Shown here piece by piece: positions 1 through 7,873 of a DNA stretch of 64,000 nucleotides. The position numbers and the translations under genes were made by a program. The notes under the pieces are model-generated. The model had not been told where the DNA came from, ran no database searches, and worked only from the letters and a program-made list of their open reading frames with translations. Position 1 is the first letter of the stretch. Every line of letters starts with the position of its first letter. The DNA is from Litorimonas sp. (lineage in GTDB: Bacteria; Pseudomonadota; Alphaproteobacteria; Caulobacterales; Maricaulaceae), in NCBI GenBank assembly GCA_029936425.1, contig JAPYSU010000006.1, positions 1-64,000 on the forward strand, written 5' to 3'.

Positions 1-155
1 GTGACGTCTTCCTGTCCATGAGCAAAAGAACAAGTTTGAATATAAGGGCAAATCGGGAAGTGGGGATCTATCTCTTCAATTTCTTATAAGAGACTGGGAG
101 GTATGGGGTTTTTGGAAGCATAAGTGCGGACGGAGTTTTAAAAGAGTGAATTTAT

Positions 156-202
156 CCTCCCCCGTTCACGGGGGAGGTGTCGCCGAAGGTGACGGAGGGG
201 GG
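156..202 (+). repeat. GC-rich hairpin repeat, copy A
   Basis: A perfect 9-bp inverted repeat, CCTCCCCCG/CGGGGGAGG around a TTCA loop, is followed by a GTGTC...GACGGAGGGGG tail. The same head-and-tail layout recurs at 333-377 and, inverted, at 430-480. It lies in non-coding DNA and resembles the dispersed GGGGGAGG-type intergenic repeats of alphaproteobacteria. Open frames across it are by-products of its composition. Confidence 0.75.
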
Positions 203-232
203 AGCCGCATGTAACAAAGGGCAGCGTATTAC

Positions 233-261
233 GCTCCCCCCACCCCCTCGCATTCGCGAGG
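233..261 (-). repeat. GC-rich hairpin repeat, partial copy B
   Basis: Read on the minus strand this starts with a CCTCGC/GCGAGG hairpin around GAAT and continues into GGGGGTGGGGGGAGC. It looks like the tail half of the repeat family at 156-202, in opposite orientation and with a diverged stem. No complete head hairpin is present, so it is called partial. Confidence 0.5.
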
Positions 262-332
262 TCATTCGCGTCACGACATTTCATGTCGCTTTGGCTCAAA
301 CCCCGTAAACGGGGGAAGGAGGGACCATCGTG

Positions 333-377
333 CCTCCACCGCGAAAGCGGGGGAGGTGTCCGGCAGGACGGAGGGGG
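333..377 (+). repeat. GC-rich hairpin repeat, copy C
   Basis: The head hairpin CCTCCaCCGC/GCGGgGGAGG closes on a GAAA tetraloop and is followed by GTGTCCGGCAGGACGGAGGGGG. The tail has its own small stem (TCC/GGA). Same orientation and organisation as copy A. The stem has one mismatch, consistent with an ageing repeat rather than a gene part. Confidence 0.7.
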
Positions 378-429
378 CGCAGCGCGTCTGCGCTGCCTAA
401 AGACTCTTTCCACTTTAACGCTTCGCCTA

Positions 430-480
430 CCCCCTCCGACCTGCATTCGCAGGCCACCTCCCCCGCCCCGGCGGGGGAGG
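430..480 (-). repeat. GC-rich hairpin repeat, copy D
   Basis: On the minus strand it reads as a long CCTCCCCCGCC/GGCGGGGGAGG hairpin, then GTGGCCTGCGAATGCAGGTCGGAGGGGG with a second CCTGC/GCAGG stem. It is the longest and most regular member of the cluster and lies inverted relative to copies A and C, so the 150-485 stretch holds head-to-head copies. No coding signal accompanies it. Confidence 0.7.
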
Positions 481-677
481 AGTAATATGTCGCCACGCTT
501 TAATCTTTTGGCTTATTATGCGCTATCTGAAGGCTTGCGCCACCACTTCATAACTCCCCCGAAACCGCTCTACAGTAGCCCCAGCGGCGTCCCAGCACTT
601 TAACTTGAAAGAAAATACAGTTCCTCTAAAGAGACTATATTCACCGTCAAGCTATTGTTTTTGTTAGAAATTAAGAA

Positions 678-752
678 TGGTGGGCGATACTGGGATTGAA
701 CCAGTGACCCCTACAATGTCAATGTAGTGCTCTCCCGCTGAGCTAATCGCCC
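678..752 (-). tRNA. tRNA-Val (anticodon GAC)
   Basis: The minus strand folds as a standard cloverleaf: acceptor GGGCGAT/ATCGCCC, D arm GCTC...GAGC, anticodon stem CTACA/TGTAG around loop TTGACAT giving anticodon GAC, T-arm with GGTTCAATCC, discriminator A and an encoded CCA. The length is 75 nt. It stands alone between the repeat cluster and the HEAT-like gene. Confidence 0.95.
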
Positions 753-920
753 GTCCCATTCGACGTCAATGACACACAAGGTATGTCATCGGGAAGCGGG
801 TCTATAGGCGAGGCCGCAAAGCTAATCAAGGGTGAAAACGCCTCCTTTGCAGATACGCGCCGCAGGCGGTTTCAACATCGCCCGCTTGCGATGATCGGGC
901 CAAGAGCCTAAGCGATACTC

Positions 921-2918
921 ATGTTGAGAAACGGCATAATATGTTTGGGTTTTGGGTGTGTGGCCCTCGGCTTTATATCTGAAACCAGCTCAGCCCGCCC
1001 TTTGACTTCGGCCGAAGAGACCGTCTGTAAAAATATTCGTCACTGTCTGGATATTCTAAAGCGCCACAACCCTAATGAGTTTGATTATCAAGTTTTGAAA
1101 AACGAATTCAGTGGGTTTGGTAAAACGGGAAAAAACCGACTGCTGAAAGCTATGGCGGAAAACGACTCTGATCTTTCAAAGAACGCGGCCATCCTGTTAT
1201 CCCTCTCCAGCTATGAGCTTAGCGCCGCTGACCTTAAACGCCTGACGGATAAATGGCCAAACGGGGATATTGACTCTTTGGCGAATTTAATGATCCACGA
1301 ATATTCACCCCCGATCCGGCAAGCGGCGATTGCGACCCTCGGGAGTCCAGATCAGGACATAGCGTTCTGGTCACGCAAAATTTTGAAATTCGGGGAAATG
1401 AAGTCTCGATTAGGCGAGTCCAAAATCACTGACTTCAAACCCTCACCTGAGCTGTTTGATCTTTTGTCTGAAGCCGCCCGTGCAAATCCCACAAAAGAGA
1501 TAACTCAGTTTCTTGCTCAATTTCCGTCAGAACAATCTCAACCCATATTGAAGGATTTACTTTCCTCTCAATCTTCGGAAGTCGTTCACGCGGCCTTAAA
1601 CGGTCTTTATGTTTCTGACAGAGAAAGCAGCATTGGGTTCCTGCAAGAGACTGTCTCCCAGTTGAAAACGGGGGAAGAGAATATAGCTCTGGCGATCGCG
1701 GACGCCGTACGAACGCAGCATGGCGACACGCAAGACGAAACATTTATTGCCTTCGCAAAGCAAATTCTTACTGACAGTACGTCTAGCCAACTCGAGACTA
1801 TGGTCGGCGCGGACATCCTCATGGGACAAGGCCCGGATATTAAATTACCTGAAACGCAAATGACCCTAATCGGCTTGAAAGGCGCTTTGGCAGCCCACGG
1901 CACGGTCCCATTATTTTATATGAGCGGCCTGAGCCAAAAACTAGGATCAAATATTGAAACGGGACTGGACCTCTTATGGAGCGCTTTCGAGCAACAGGTT
2001 TCGCCGAATAGATCAGATTTCGTGAAGGCGCTTTCGTCAATTCCGACAAATGAAACCCTGCTGAAAATTATACAAGCGGCTTTGGAAAATGAGGCCGACT
2101 GGCAGGTCGTTGCCCACGCCGCCGAAGTGGCCAGTACAAAAAAATTATCTGCACTTGAGCCCTTCTTGAATCAGGTTGCAGAGGCGCATCCGGTTCTCAT
2201 GGCCAGAGCGGCGGCCCTAGCTGCCTTGGACAGCCTTTCTGACGATAAGACAAATTATTCAGAGTCAAGACACGTTTGGGAACAGAAACTGGCGGGAGAC
2301 GCGAAATGGTGTTCGGTTAAAGCTCATAATTTCAAGACCGAGTCTTCACAGCTACCCTACTTTAATTCCGTTCCAATGGCTTATGCGAGACAGACGACTC
2401 GCACCTTTTTGACGTCTGCGCTCTCCACCGGCACTGGCTGGCTCGCAGGGTATGATCTCGGCGAATTTTCGGGCGGATTAATTTACTATGACAACCGCAC
2501 CGGAACGGGCAAGCTGATCTACGGTCAAGCTCATCCCGATGACACTGGCAAAGAATATTACGCCCCAAATATTGTCGGTATAACGCCAAAAATTCAACGC
2601 CCCCTTGGACAATATGGTGAGGAGTATTGGGCGTTTTCCGGTCTCAACCATTTCGGAAGTGACGGCGCTATTTTATCCGTCTCGGTCCGAAGTGAGGAGG
2701 TTGACGTTAAGAGACATTTCCAACTTCCGAAAGCGCCAAAAGCCATAAAACGCCTTGAAGACGATTCCTTCTTAATTGGGTTTGGGAAAAAGCCCGAAGG
2801 AAACGCTTCCGACTACGCACCAAGCATTTCTCATCCGCCCCTGCGCCTTATGCCCGACGGCGAAGTCGTTCCCGGATGCACAAAGCCCCCTAATTATACA
2901 ATAAAGGCCACACCGTAA
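921..2918 (+). CDS. secreted HEAT-repeat-like hypothetical protein
   Basis: A 665-residue protein that I do not recognise as a named family. Residues 1-25 look like a signal peptide (hydrophobic core GFGCVALGFI, then SSARP), so it is probably periplasmic. Residues about 60-440 are alpha-helical with repeated Leu/Ala-rich blocks such as PPIRQAAIATLG and EVVHAALNGLY, suggesting HEAT/ARM-like repeats. The last 200 residues are richer in Gly, Tyr and aromatics and may be a beta domain. The start lacks a clear Shine-Dalgarno sequence. Its stop overlaps the start of the Mrp gene (TAATG), so the two are probably co-translated. Function unknown. Confidence 0.7.
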   Translation: MLRNGIICLGFGCVALGFISETSSARPLTSAEETVCKNIRHCLDILKRHNPNEFDYQVLKNEFSGFGKTGKNRLLKAMAENDSDLSKNAAILLSLSSYELSAADLKRLTDKWPNGDIDSLANLMIHEYSPPIRQAAIATLGSPDQDIAFWSRKILKFGEMKSRLGESKITDFKPSPELFDLLSEAARANPTKEITQFLAQFPSEQSQPILKDLLSSQSSEVVHAALNGLYVSDRESSIGFLQETVSQLKTGEENIALAIADAVRTQHGDTQDETFIAFAKQILTDSTSSQLETMVGADILMGQGPDIKLPETQMTLIGLKGALAAHGTVPLFYMSGLSQKLGSNIETGLDLLWSAFEQQVSPNRSDFVKALSSIPTNETLLKIIQAALENEADWQVVAHAAEVASTKKLSALEPFLNQVAEAHPVLMARAAALAALDSLSDDKTNYSESRHVWEQKLAGDAKWCSVKAHNFKTESSQLPYFNSVPMAYARQTTRTFLTSALSTGTGWLAGYDLGEFSGGLIYYDNRTGTGKLIYGQAHPDDTGKEYYAPNIVGITPKIQRPLGQYGEEYWAFSGLNHFGSDGAILSVSVRSEEVDVKRHFQLPKAPKAIKRLEDDSFLIGFGKKPEGNASDYAPSISHPPLRLMPDGEVVPGCTKPPNYTIKATP

Positions 2919-3988
2919 TGCCCTATTCCGAAAGCGCCGCCCTACGGGCTTTGCAAACTCTAAACGACCCGGTGGGCGGAAAAGATCTGGTCACGGCGGG
3001 ACTTCTTGGGGGATTGAATTTTGAAAAAGGAACGCTCCGGGCGGTTTTGCAGATAGACCCGGCTCAAGCTGATAAATATGAGAAAATTCAGGCAGAGGCT
3101 CAGTCGCTTTTGGAGGCCTTAGACGGCGTTGAAAAAGCCAGCGTTATTTTGTCGGCGCATAAGGCCGCACCTTCTGTCGGCGGGCGGAAACGCCCTGCCC
3201 CGCATCAGGCCCGCCGCCCGGAAGGGTATCAGGGCGACGCTAAAATCAAACGTATGGTCGCCGTCAGCTCCGCCAAAGGCGGCGTTGGCAAATCGACCAT
3301 GGCCGTTAATCTGGCCGTCGCTCTCGCCAAATCCGGCAAATCTGTTGGCTTGCTCGACGCCGACATTCACGGACCCAGCGCGCCTATGCTGCTCGGCCTT
3401 TCGGGGCAGCGCGCAAAAACCGAAACTGTAGAAGAGCGCCGCCTCATTAAACCGATGCAAGCCCACGGCATCAAAACCATGTCTATCGGTTTTCTCACCG
3501 AAGATGATGGTCCCATCGTCTGGCGCGGCCCGATGGTGCAAGGCGCGATCTCTCGCATGGTCTGGGATGTGAACTGGGGTGAGCTGGACGTTCTGATTAT
3601 CGACATGCCGCCGGGCACAGGAGACGCGCAATTGGGCCTCGCACAGGACATCAAACCCGCAGGTGCTATCATAGTCTCAACACCTCAGGACCTCGCCCTT
3701 TTGGACGCGCGAAAAGGCGTTCGTATGTTTGAAAAAGTCGGAATTCCCGTCTTGGGTTTAATAGAAAATATGGCTGTGTTCACCTGTCCGGATTGCGGGT
3801 CACACCATCATATATTCGGTGAAGGCGGCGCGAAACGGGACGCCGAAAAACTCGGTATTCCCTATTTGGGCGCGGCGCCTCTGGCGATGTCTATCCGGGA
3901 AAGCGGCGATGCGGGAAAACCTGTGGCTGCGGGCGACACAGCTGAGTCGAAACTGTTTTCCGGTCTAGCAGACGCCGCTTTTAATTAA
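2918..3988 (+). CDS. Mrp/ApbC/NBP35-family iron-sulfur cluster carrier ATPase
   Basis: This 356-residue protein is a cytosolic P-loop ATPase that carries and transfers Fe-S clusters. Residues 1-85 form a short FSCA/DUF59-like domain, followed by a basic linker and the ParA/MinD-type ATPase. The deviant Walker A motif SAKGGVGKST lies at 118-127, DADIHGPSAP at about 148-157, and the cluster-binding CPDC pair at C290/C293. All hallmark residues of active Mrp proteins are present. Translation appears coupled to the preceding secreted protein through TAATG, an unusual partner. The 3' end overlaps the converging ArsC-family gene by 8 bp. Confidence 0.93.
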   Translation: MPYSESAALRALQTLNDPVGGKDLVTAGLLGGLNFEKGTLRAVLQIDPAQADKYEKIQAEAQSLLEALDGVEKASVILSAHKAAPSVGGRKRPAPHQARRPEGYQGDAKIKRMVAVSSAKGGVGKSTMAVNLAVALAKSGKSVGLLDADIHGPSAPMLLGLSGQRAKTETVEERRLIKPMQAHGIKTMSIGFLTEDDGPIVWRGPMVQGAISRMVWDVNWGELDVLIIDMPPGTGDAQLGLAQDIKPAGAIIVSTPQDLALLDARKGVRMFEKVGIPVLGLIENMAVFTCPDCGSHHHIFGEGGAKRDAEKLGIPYLGAAPLAMSIRESGDAGKPVAAGDTAESKLFSGLADAAFN

Positions 3989-4328
3989 GCCAAGTCTCTT
4001 TTGCGTCGTCTTTCCATCCGACGGTGATGGTCTCTCCGTCTGTGATAACCGGGCGTTTGATAAGGGTTGGGTGCTTACTTAAAAGCGCCAAAGCCTTGTC
4101 ATCGTCCATTTCGGATTTTGCGCTGTCATCCAGCGCGCGCCAGGTGGTGGAACGCGTATTTAATATTTTTTCATAACCGATGGTTTTTATCCATGTGTGG
4201 AGTGTTTCCTCGGCGACACCGTCGGCGCGGACGTCTGTTAGTTCGAGTTCCGCCTGGGAGTCCTTCAATTCCTTTATCGCTTTGCGGCAAGTGTCGCAGG
4301 TTTTAAGGTGGTAAATGCGGAGTGTCAT
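3981..4328 (-). CDS. ArsC/Spx-family reductase (Yffb-like)
   Basis: A 115-residue thioredoxin-fold protein with a CDTC motif at C11-C14 and the RPVITDGETITVG segment typical of the ArsC-like Yffb group. True arsenate reductases of this fold usually have CxxS, so the CxxC points to a thiol-redox role rather than arsenate detoxification, though that is inference. It is the last gene of a minus-strand operon: its ATG sits one base after the lipase stop. A second, classical ArsC lies at 35909-36256. Confidence 0.85.
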   Translation of the reverse strand: MTLRIYHLKTCDTCRKAIKELKDSQAELELTDVRADGVAEETLHTWIKTIGYEKILNTRSTTWRALDDSAKSEMDDDKALALLSKHPTLIKRPVITDGETITVGWKDDAKETWLN

Positions 4329-4329
4329 A

Positions 4330-5169
4330 TCAGGCCCTGAATTTTATAAAGTCTATCATTTCGCCGAAAACTTTTGCCTTCGGGGTGTCGTGATGCATTT
4401 CATGCTCGGAGTTCTCATAGCTGCGGAACGTCACATTTTGCGCCGCCTTCGCAAACGCCTCGCTCGCCTCGCAAGAGGTAAGCTGGTCGCCCTTGGCATG
4501 CATCAGGAGCAAGGGCGTATTCCATTGTGAGGCGTGAGCCGCAACCCGCTCACCCGCGCGTATCGCATCAACGGCCAGACCGAAACTAATTCGGCTATGG
4601 TTGAGAGGATCGTTCTCATAAATTTTCTGTTCTTCGGGAAGTGTTGAGATTTTATCGCCGGTTAAAGGCTGCCCGAGAGTCGCGGCAGGAAAGACACGGC
4701 GAAGAAAATTTGCAATATATCCAATTATCGCCGGCGTAGGTGTCGGAAGAGCAATAAAAGGCGCTGAGGCAATAATGCCTTTAATATCTGGCGCCGGAGC
4801 CCGGCCATAATCCAGGACAAGCCCGCCGCCTAGTGAATGGCCATAAAGAAAATGCGGTAAATCCGGATAGAGGCCCCGTGACTTTTCCAATAAAGTCTCC
4901 AAATCCCCATGGAGTAATTTATACTCTGTACAGACGCCGCGCTTACCCGCGCTGTTTCCATGTCCGCGCAAGTCCAGAGCGACGACCGCTATACCTGCGC
5001 TGTTCATAGCCTCTGCCAGTTCCGCATATCGCCCTGAATGCTCTCCGAGTCCGTGAACCAGGCTCATGACGGCTATTGGCTTCGCCGGAGCCCAGTATTG
5101 ACCTTGGAGGGCAAGACCATCCGCAAGGCTTTTAATCTCAAAAGGCTGACCGGATGAAGGATCAGGCAT
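4330..5169 (-). CDS. alpha/beta hydrolase, monoacylglycerol-lipase-like
   Basis: A 279-residue serine hydrolase of the lysophospholipase/monoacylglycerol lipase group. HGLGEHSGRY (residues 39-48) matches the family's oxyanion-hole signature. The nucleophile elbow GHSLGG puts the catalytic serine at S112, and the expected acid (AKGDQLT) and histidine (SEHEMHH) follow near the C-terminus. No signal peptide is visible, so it is likely cytosolic or membrane-associated. It overlaps the upstream YbjQ gene by 8 bp and abuts the ArsC-like gene, so it is the third gene of a tight operon. Confidence 0.88.
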   Translation of the reverse strand: MPDPSSGQPFEIKSLADGLALQGQYWAPAKPIAVMSLVHGLGEHSGRYAELAEAMNSAGIAVVALDLRGHGNSAGKRGVCTEYKLLHGDLETLLEKSRGLYPDLPHFLYGHSLGGGLVLDYGRAPAPDIKGIIASAPFIALPTPTPAIIGYIANFLRRVFPAATLGQPLTGDKISTLPEEQKIYENDPLNHSRISFGLAVDAIRAGERVAAHASQWNTPLLLMHAKGDQLTSCEASEAFAKAAQNVTFRSYENSEHEMHHDTPKAKVFGEMIDFIKFRA

Positions 5170-5617
5170 TGCGCGCTTTCACAGCCGTGCCAAAAGCCAG
5201 AATTTCGGAGCCGCCGGGATGTTGAGGGTTTTGTCCGCCAATCGTCGAAAATTCGATTCGAATATTATGCACAGCCGTTGCGCCGACGGCGTCCGCTTCT
5301 TTTAACATGCGCACAATCGCTTCGCGGCGGGCGCGCTCCAAGACCGACTCATAAGAGCGGAGCGACCCGCCAATAATTGACTTTAGCCGCGCCACAATGA
5401 TTTTAAAAAAATCGAGCGCCACTACGACGTTGCCGCTAACCATAATCGCGCCCTCTTGGAGATCACTATGTGGCTCCGGAATGCGTTTTAAATTGGTTTG
5501 CAATATGTGTGACAATGCCGCTTCGTCATCTCTCAGTCTCTGGAAATGGCGGCGTTCATTTAGCGTGCCGAAAATAACGCCAATACAAAGCAACCCTATA
5601 AAAAAGAGAAATTCCAT
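5162..5617 (-). CDS. membrane-anchored YbjQ/UPF0145-family protein
   Basis: A 151-residue protein. Residues 1-19 form a transmembrane anchor (FLFFIGLLCIGVIFG), and the rest is a YbjQ fold with the pattern LKSIIGGSLRSYESVLERAR...EADAVGATAVHNIRIEFSTI. The family is also called putative heavy-metal-binding domain; its biochemical role is not settled. It overlaps the soluble YbjQ gene upstream by one base. It appears to be a diverged, membrane-tethered duplicate, and the pair may assemble into mixed oligomers (inference). Confidence 0.82.
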   Translation of the reverse strand: MEFLFFIGLLCIGVIFGTLNERRHFQRLRDDEAALSHILQTNLKRIPEPHSDLQEGAIMVSGNVVVALDFFKIIVARLKSIIGGSLRSYESVLERARREAIVRMLKEADAVGATAVHNIRIEFSTIGGQNPQHPGGSEILAFGTAVKARNA

Positions 5618-5931
5618 TAATCAAGTACCACCGCCGTGCCATAGGCATAAAGCTCTGACGCTCCAGCCGTGACAGAACTTGTCGAAAACCGGACATTGAC
5701 CACTGCATTCGCCCCTAATGATCGGGCCTGCTCAACCATACGTTCAATGCTTTTATTTCGGGCGTCATCCAGCAATTCGGTATAGCCGCGCAGCTCTCCG
5801 CCAACGATGTTTTTGAGTCCGGCCATAATATCGCGCCCGACATGTTTGGATTGTACGGTATTGCCTTGCACAAGGCCTTTCCAGGACACGATTTCACGTC
5901 CGGGTATGGTTTCCATTGTGGATAAAATCAT
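5617..5931 (-). CDS. YbjQ/UPF0145-family protein
   Basis: The ATG at 5931 gives 104 residues starting MILSTMETIPGREIVSW, the length and opening expected for YbjQ proteins, behind a GGGAAG-like ribosome site. An upstream in-frame ATG at 5988 would add 19 unconserved residues with no ribosome site, so I do not use it. The core GLKNIVGGELRGYTELLDDAR and SLGANAVVNVRF is classic YbjQ. It is the first gene of the operon continuing through the membrane-anchored paralogue, lipase and ArsC-like protein. Confidence 0.87.
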   Translation of the reverse strand: MILSTMETIPGREIVSWKGLVQGNTVQSKHVGRDIMAGLKNIVGGELRGYTELLDDARNKSIERMVEQARSLGANAVVNVRFSTSSVTAGASELYAYGTAVVLD

Positions 5932-5997
5932 TTCGCGTCTTCCCGCCTTCAAAGTCTCTTTTGAAAAACATAGCCAATCACATATCAATAAGCGAAT

Positions 5998-6028
5998 AAA
6001 AAAGCCCCACTCCGGAAAGAGTGAGGCT
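5998..6028 (-). terminator. rho-independent terminator of the FAS1 lipoprotein gene
   Basis: On the minus strand GCCTCACTC/GGAGTGGGGC forms a 9-10 bp stem around TTTCC, followed by TTTTTT. It lies 23 bp after the FAS1 stop codon and upstream of the YbjQ operon, so it separates the two transcription units. Confidence 0.85.
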
Positions 6029-6050
6029 GAAATAGTTTATCTCTATAGAT

Positions 6051-6725
6051 TTACTGGGGAACGAGCACGCTATTTACAACATGAACAACACCATTAGATT
6101 GCATGACGTCTGCATTTTCGATCATGGCGAGTGTGCCGTTTTCATCTGCGACGCGAATTCCGCCGTCCATATTATAAAAAGTAAGTGTATCGCCACTAAC
6201 TGTTGTTGCGGAGTAGCTAGCATTACCTTCCAGGGCGGCCGCTAAATCTGCGGAGGTTACTTTCCCGGCAATGACATGGGCCGTCAGGACTTTTGTCAAC
6301 ATGTCCTTGTTAGCCGGATCAGTTAGAGCTGCCACAGTGTCCGCCGGTACCATTTCAAAAGCGGAATCCGTTGGCGCAAAAACTGTAAAAGGCCCCGGAC
6401 TGGAAAGAGTTTCAACCAAATCGGCCATCTTTACGAGAGATACGAGCGTGGTCAGATTGTCGGCTTTGGAAGCATTTTCAACAATCGTTTTGCTCGGATA
6501 CATGGCGGCTCCACCGACCATTGGTGCATCCATCATTTTCTTCTCTTTCATCATGGCTTTTTCTTCAGCCATCATTTTATCTTCTTTCATTTCGGCTTTC
6601 TCAGCCATCATGGCGTCTTCTTCCATCATCGCTTCGTCTGACGCCGTATCATCATAAGTGGACGCGCAGGCCGCAAGGGTGAGGGCAATGGCGGTAGCGG
6701 AAGCAGTTTTAATAAAATGAGTCAT
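6051..6725 (-). CDS. fasciclin (FAS1)-domain lipoprotein with Met-rich linker
   Basis: A 224-residue envelope protein. The lipobox LAAC places the lipidated cysteine at C20. Residues 32-69 are a charged linker with 12 methionines, including five Met-Met pairs among Glu/Lys/Ala. Residues about 79-224 are one FAS1 domain, with the H1-like block GPFTVFAPTDSAF and the closing NGVVHVVNSVLVP. FAS1 domains usually mediate adhesion or protein contacts at the cell surface. The ribosome site AAGGAG lies just upstream, and a strong terminator follows the gene. Confidence 0.92.
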   Translation of the reverse strand: MTHFIKTASATAIALTLAACASTYDDTASDEAMMEEDAMMAEKAEMKEDKMMAEEKAMMKEKKMMDAPMVGGAAMYPSKTIVENASKADNLTTLVSLVKMADLVETLSSPGPFTVFAPTDSAFEMVPADTVAALTDPANKDMLTKVLTAHVIAGKVTSADLAAALEGNASYSATTVSGDTLTFYNMDGGIRVADENGTLAMIENADVMQSNGVVHVVNSVLVPQ

Positions 6726-6759
6726 TCAGGTATCTCCTTAAAATAGATTATAATTAAGC

Positions 6760-6785
6760 TACGACTCGTTTTGAGCTGCGGTTCC
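6760..6785 (-). promoter_or_regulatory. candidate EcfG-type (general stress) promoter
   Basis: Read on the minus strand: GGAAC (6785-6781), a 17-bp spacer, then CGTA (6763-6760), 34 bp before the FAS1 start codon. The alphaproteobacterial general-stress sigma EcfG is known to use GGAAC-N16/17-CGTT. The -35 matches and the -10 differs in the last base. A single element of this length can arise by chance. Confidence 0.3.
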
Positions 6786-6875
6786 TATTCTTTCCTATTC
6801 TAACTAATTCGTAATGTTCAAATTTGCCGCGCTCCCAGACTTGCGCGGTTTCTCACGCTCTGGCACGAAACAAGT

Positions 6876-7835
6876 ATGACTCATTCTCCTTCCTTGCGCG
6901 TTGCTTTTCAGATGGATCCCATGGAGACCGTCAATATAGACGCGGATACGACCTTTGCACTGGCAGAGGTGGCCTCAAATCGAGGGATGACCTTATTTGA
7001 ATATGGCCCCCAACATTTGTCTTATAATACAGGACGCGTCACCGCGAGAGCGCGCCCCATGACCGTTCGGCGGGAAAAAGGAAGCCATGTCCGGTTTGAA
7101 GAGCGCGTGACGCTTGATTTGGCGAAGGATGTCGATGTCATCTGGATGCGTCAGGATCCGCCTTTTGATATGTCCTATATTACGGCAGCGCATATCCTTG
7201 AGCGGCTCAAAGGCGATACATTGGTCGTCAACGATCCGGAATGGGTGCGCTCCGGCCCTGAAAAAATTCTGCCGCTGGATTATCCTCATCTCATGCCCGA
7301 AACGCTCATTACGCGGGATCTTCCCACGATTGATGCCTTCCGCGCAAAACACAGCGATATTATCATCAAACCGCTATTCGGAAATGGCGGGGCCGGCGTA
7401 TTCAGAATTAAAGACGGTGACAGCAATTATGCTTCGCTGCTTGAGATGTTCTTCCTGTCATCGCGTGAGCCTGTTATTGTCCAGGCCTTCCTGAAAGATG
7501 TCTCCAAAGGCGATAAACGGATTATCATAATCGATGGAGAGCCCGTGGGTGCCATTAATCGCATCCCCCTGCCCGGGCAGACGCGGTCGAACATGCATGT
7601 CGGCGGTAAGGCCGTGAAATCCGATCTGACGGAAAGCGATAAAATCATTTGTGACGCCATTGGCCCCATGCTGAAGGAACGCGGACAAATTCTCGTCGGG
7701 ATAGATGTCATTGGCGATAAAATGACGGAAATAAATATTACCAGTCCAACAGGCGTTCAGGAGCTCAAGCGATTCTCGGGGATTGATGCCGCGGCTTTGT
7801 CATGGGACGCAATCGAACGACGTCTAAAAACATAA
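6876..7835 (+). CDS. gshB: glutathione synthetase
   Basis: A 319-residue ATP-grasp enzyme that joins gamma-glutamylcysteine and glycine to make glutathione in the cytosol. The N-terminal fold opens with RVAFQMDPMETVNIDADTTF, as in GshB. The ATP-grasp core shows IIKPLFGNGGAGVFRI, DKRIIIIDGEPVGAINRI and the metal-binding INITSPTGVQEL. Length matches the family. It leads a plus-strand run with the acyl-CoA ligase (38-bp gap) and nitroreductase. The same region has msrA, so redox homeostasis is a local theme. Confidence 0.96.
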   Translation: MTHSPSLRVAFQMDPMETVNIDADTTFALAEVASNRGMTLFEYGPQHLSYNTGRVTARARPMTVRREKGSHVRFEERVTLDLAKDVDVIWMRQDPPFDMSYITAAHILERLKGDTLVVNDPEWVRSGPEKILPLDYPHLMPETLITRDLPTIDAFRAKHSDIIIKPLFGNGGAGVFRIKDGDSNYASLLEMFFLSSREPVIVQAFLKDVSKGDKRIIIIDGEPVGAINRIPLPGQTRSNMHVGGKAVKSDLTESDKIICDAIGPMLKERGQILVGIDVIGDKMTEINITSPTGVQELKRFSGIDAAALSWDAIERRLKT

Positions 7836-7873
7836 TGCTCCGCAAAACCGGAGACTATATCGGGAAAAATACT

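Noticed and set aside
138..603. Overlapping open frames on both strands across the repeat cluster
   Set aside because: They are Pro/Arg-rich, follow the GC-rich hairpin repeats, lack ribosome sites and resemble no protein family.
3981..4328. Arsenate-resistance operon with the ArsC-like gene
   Set aside because: The active site is CxxC and no arsenic transporter or regulator is adjacent.
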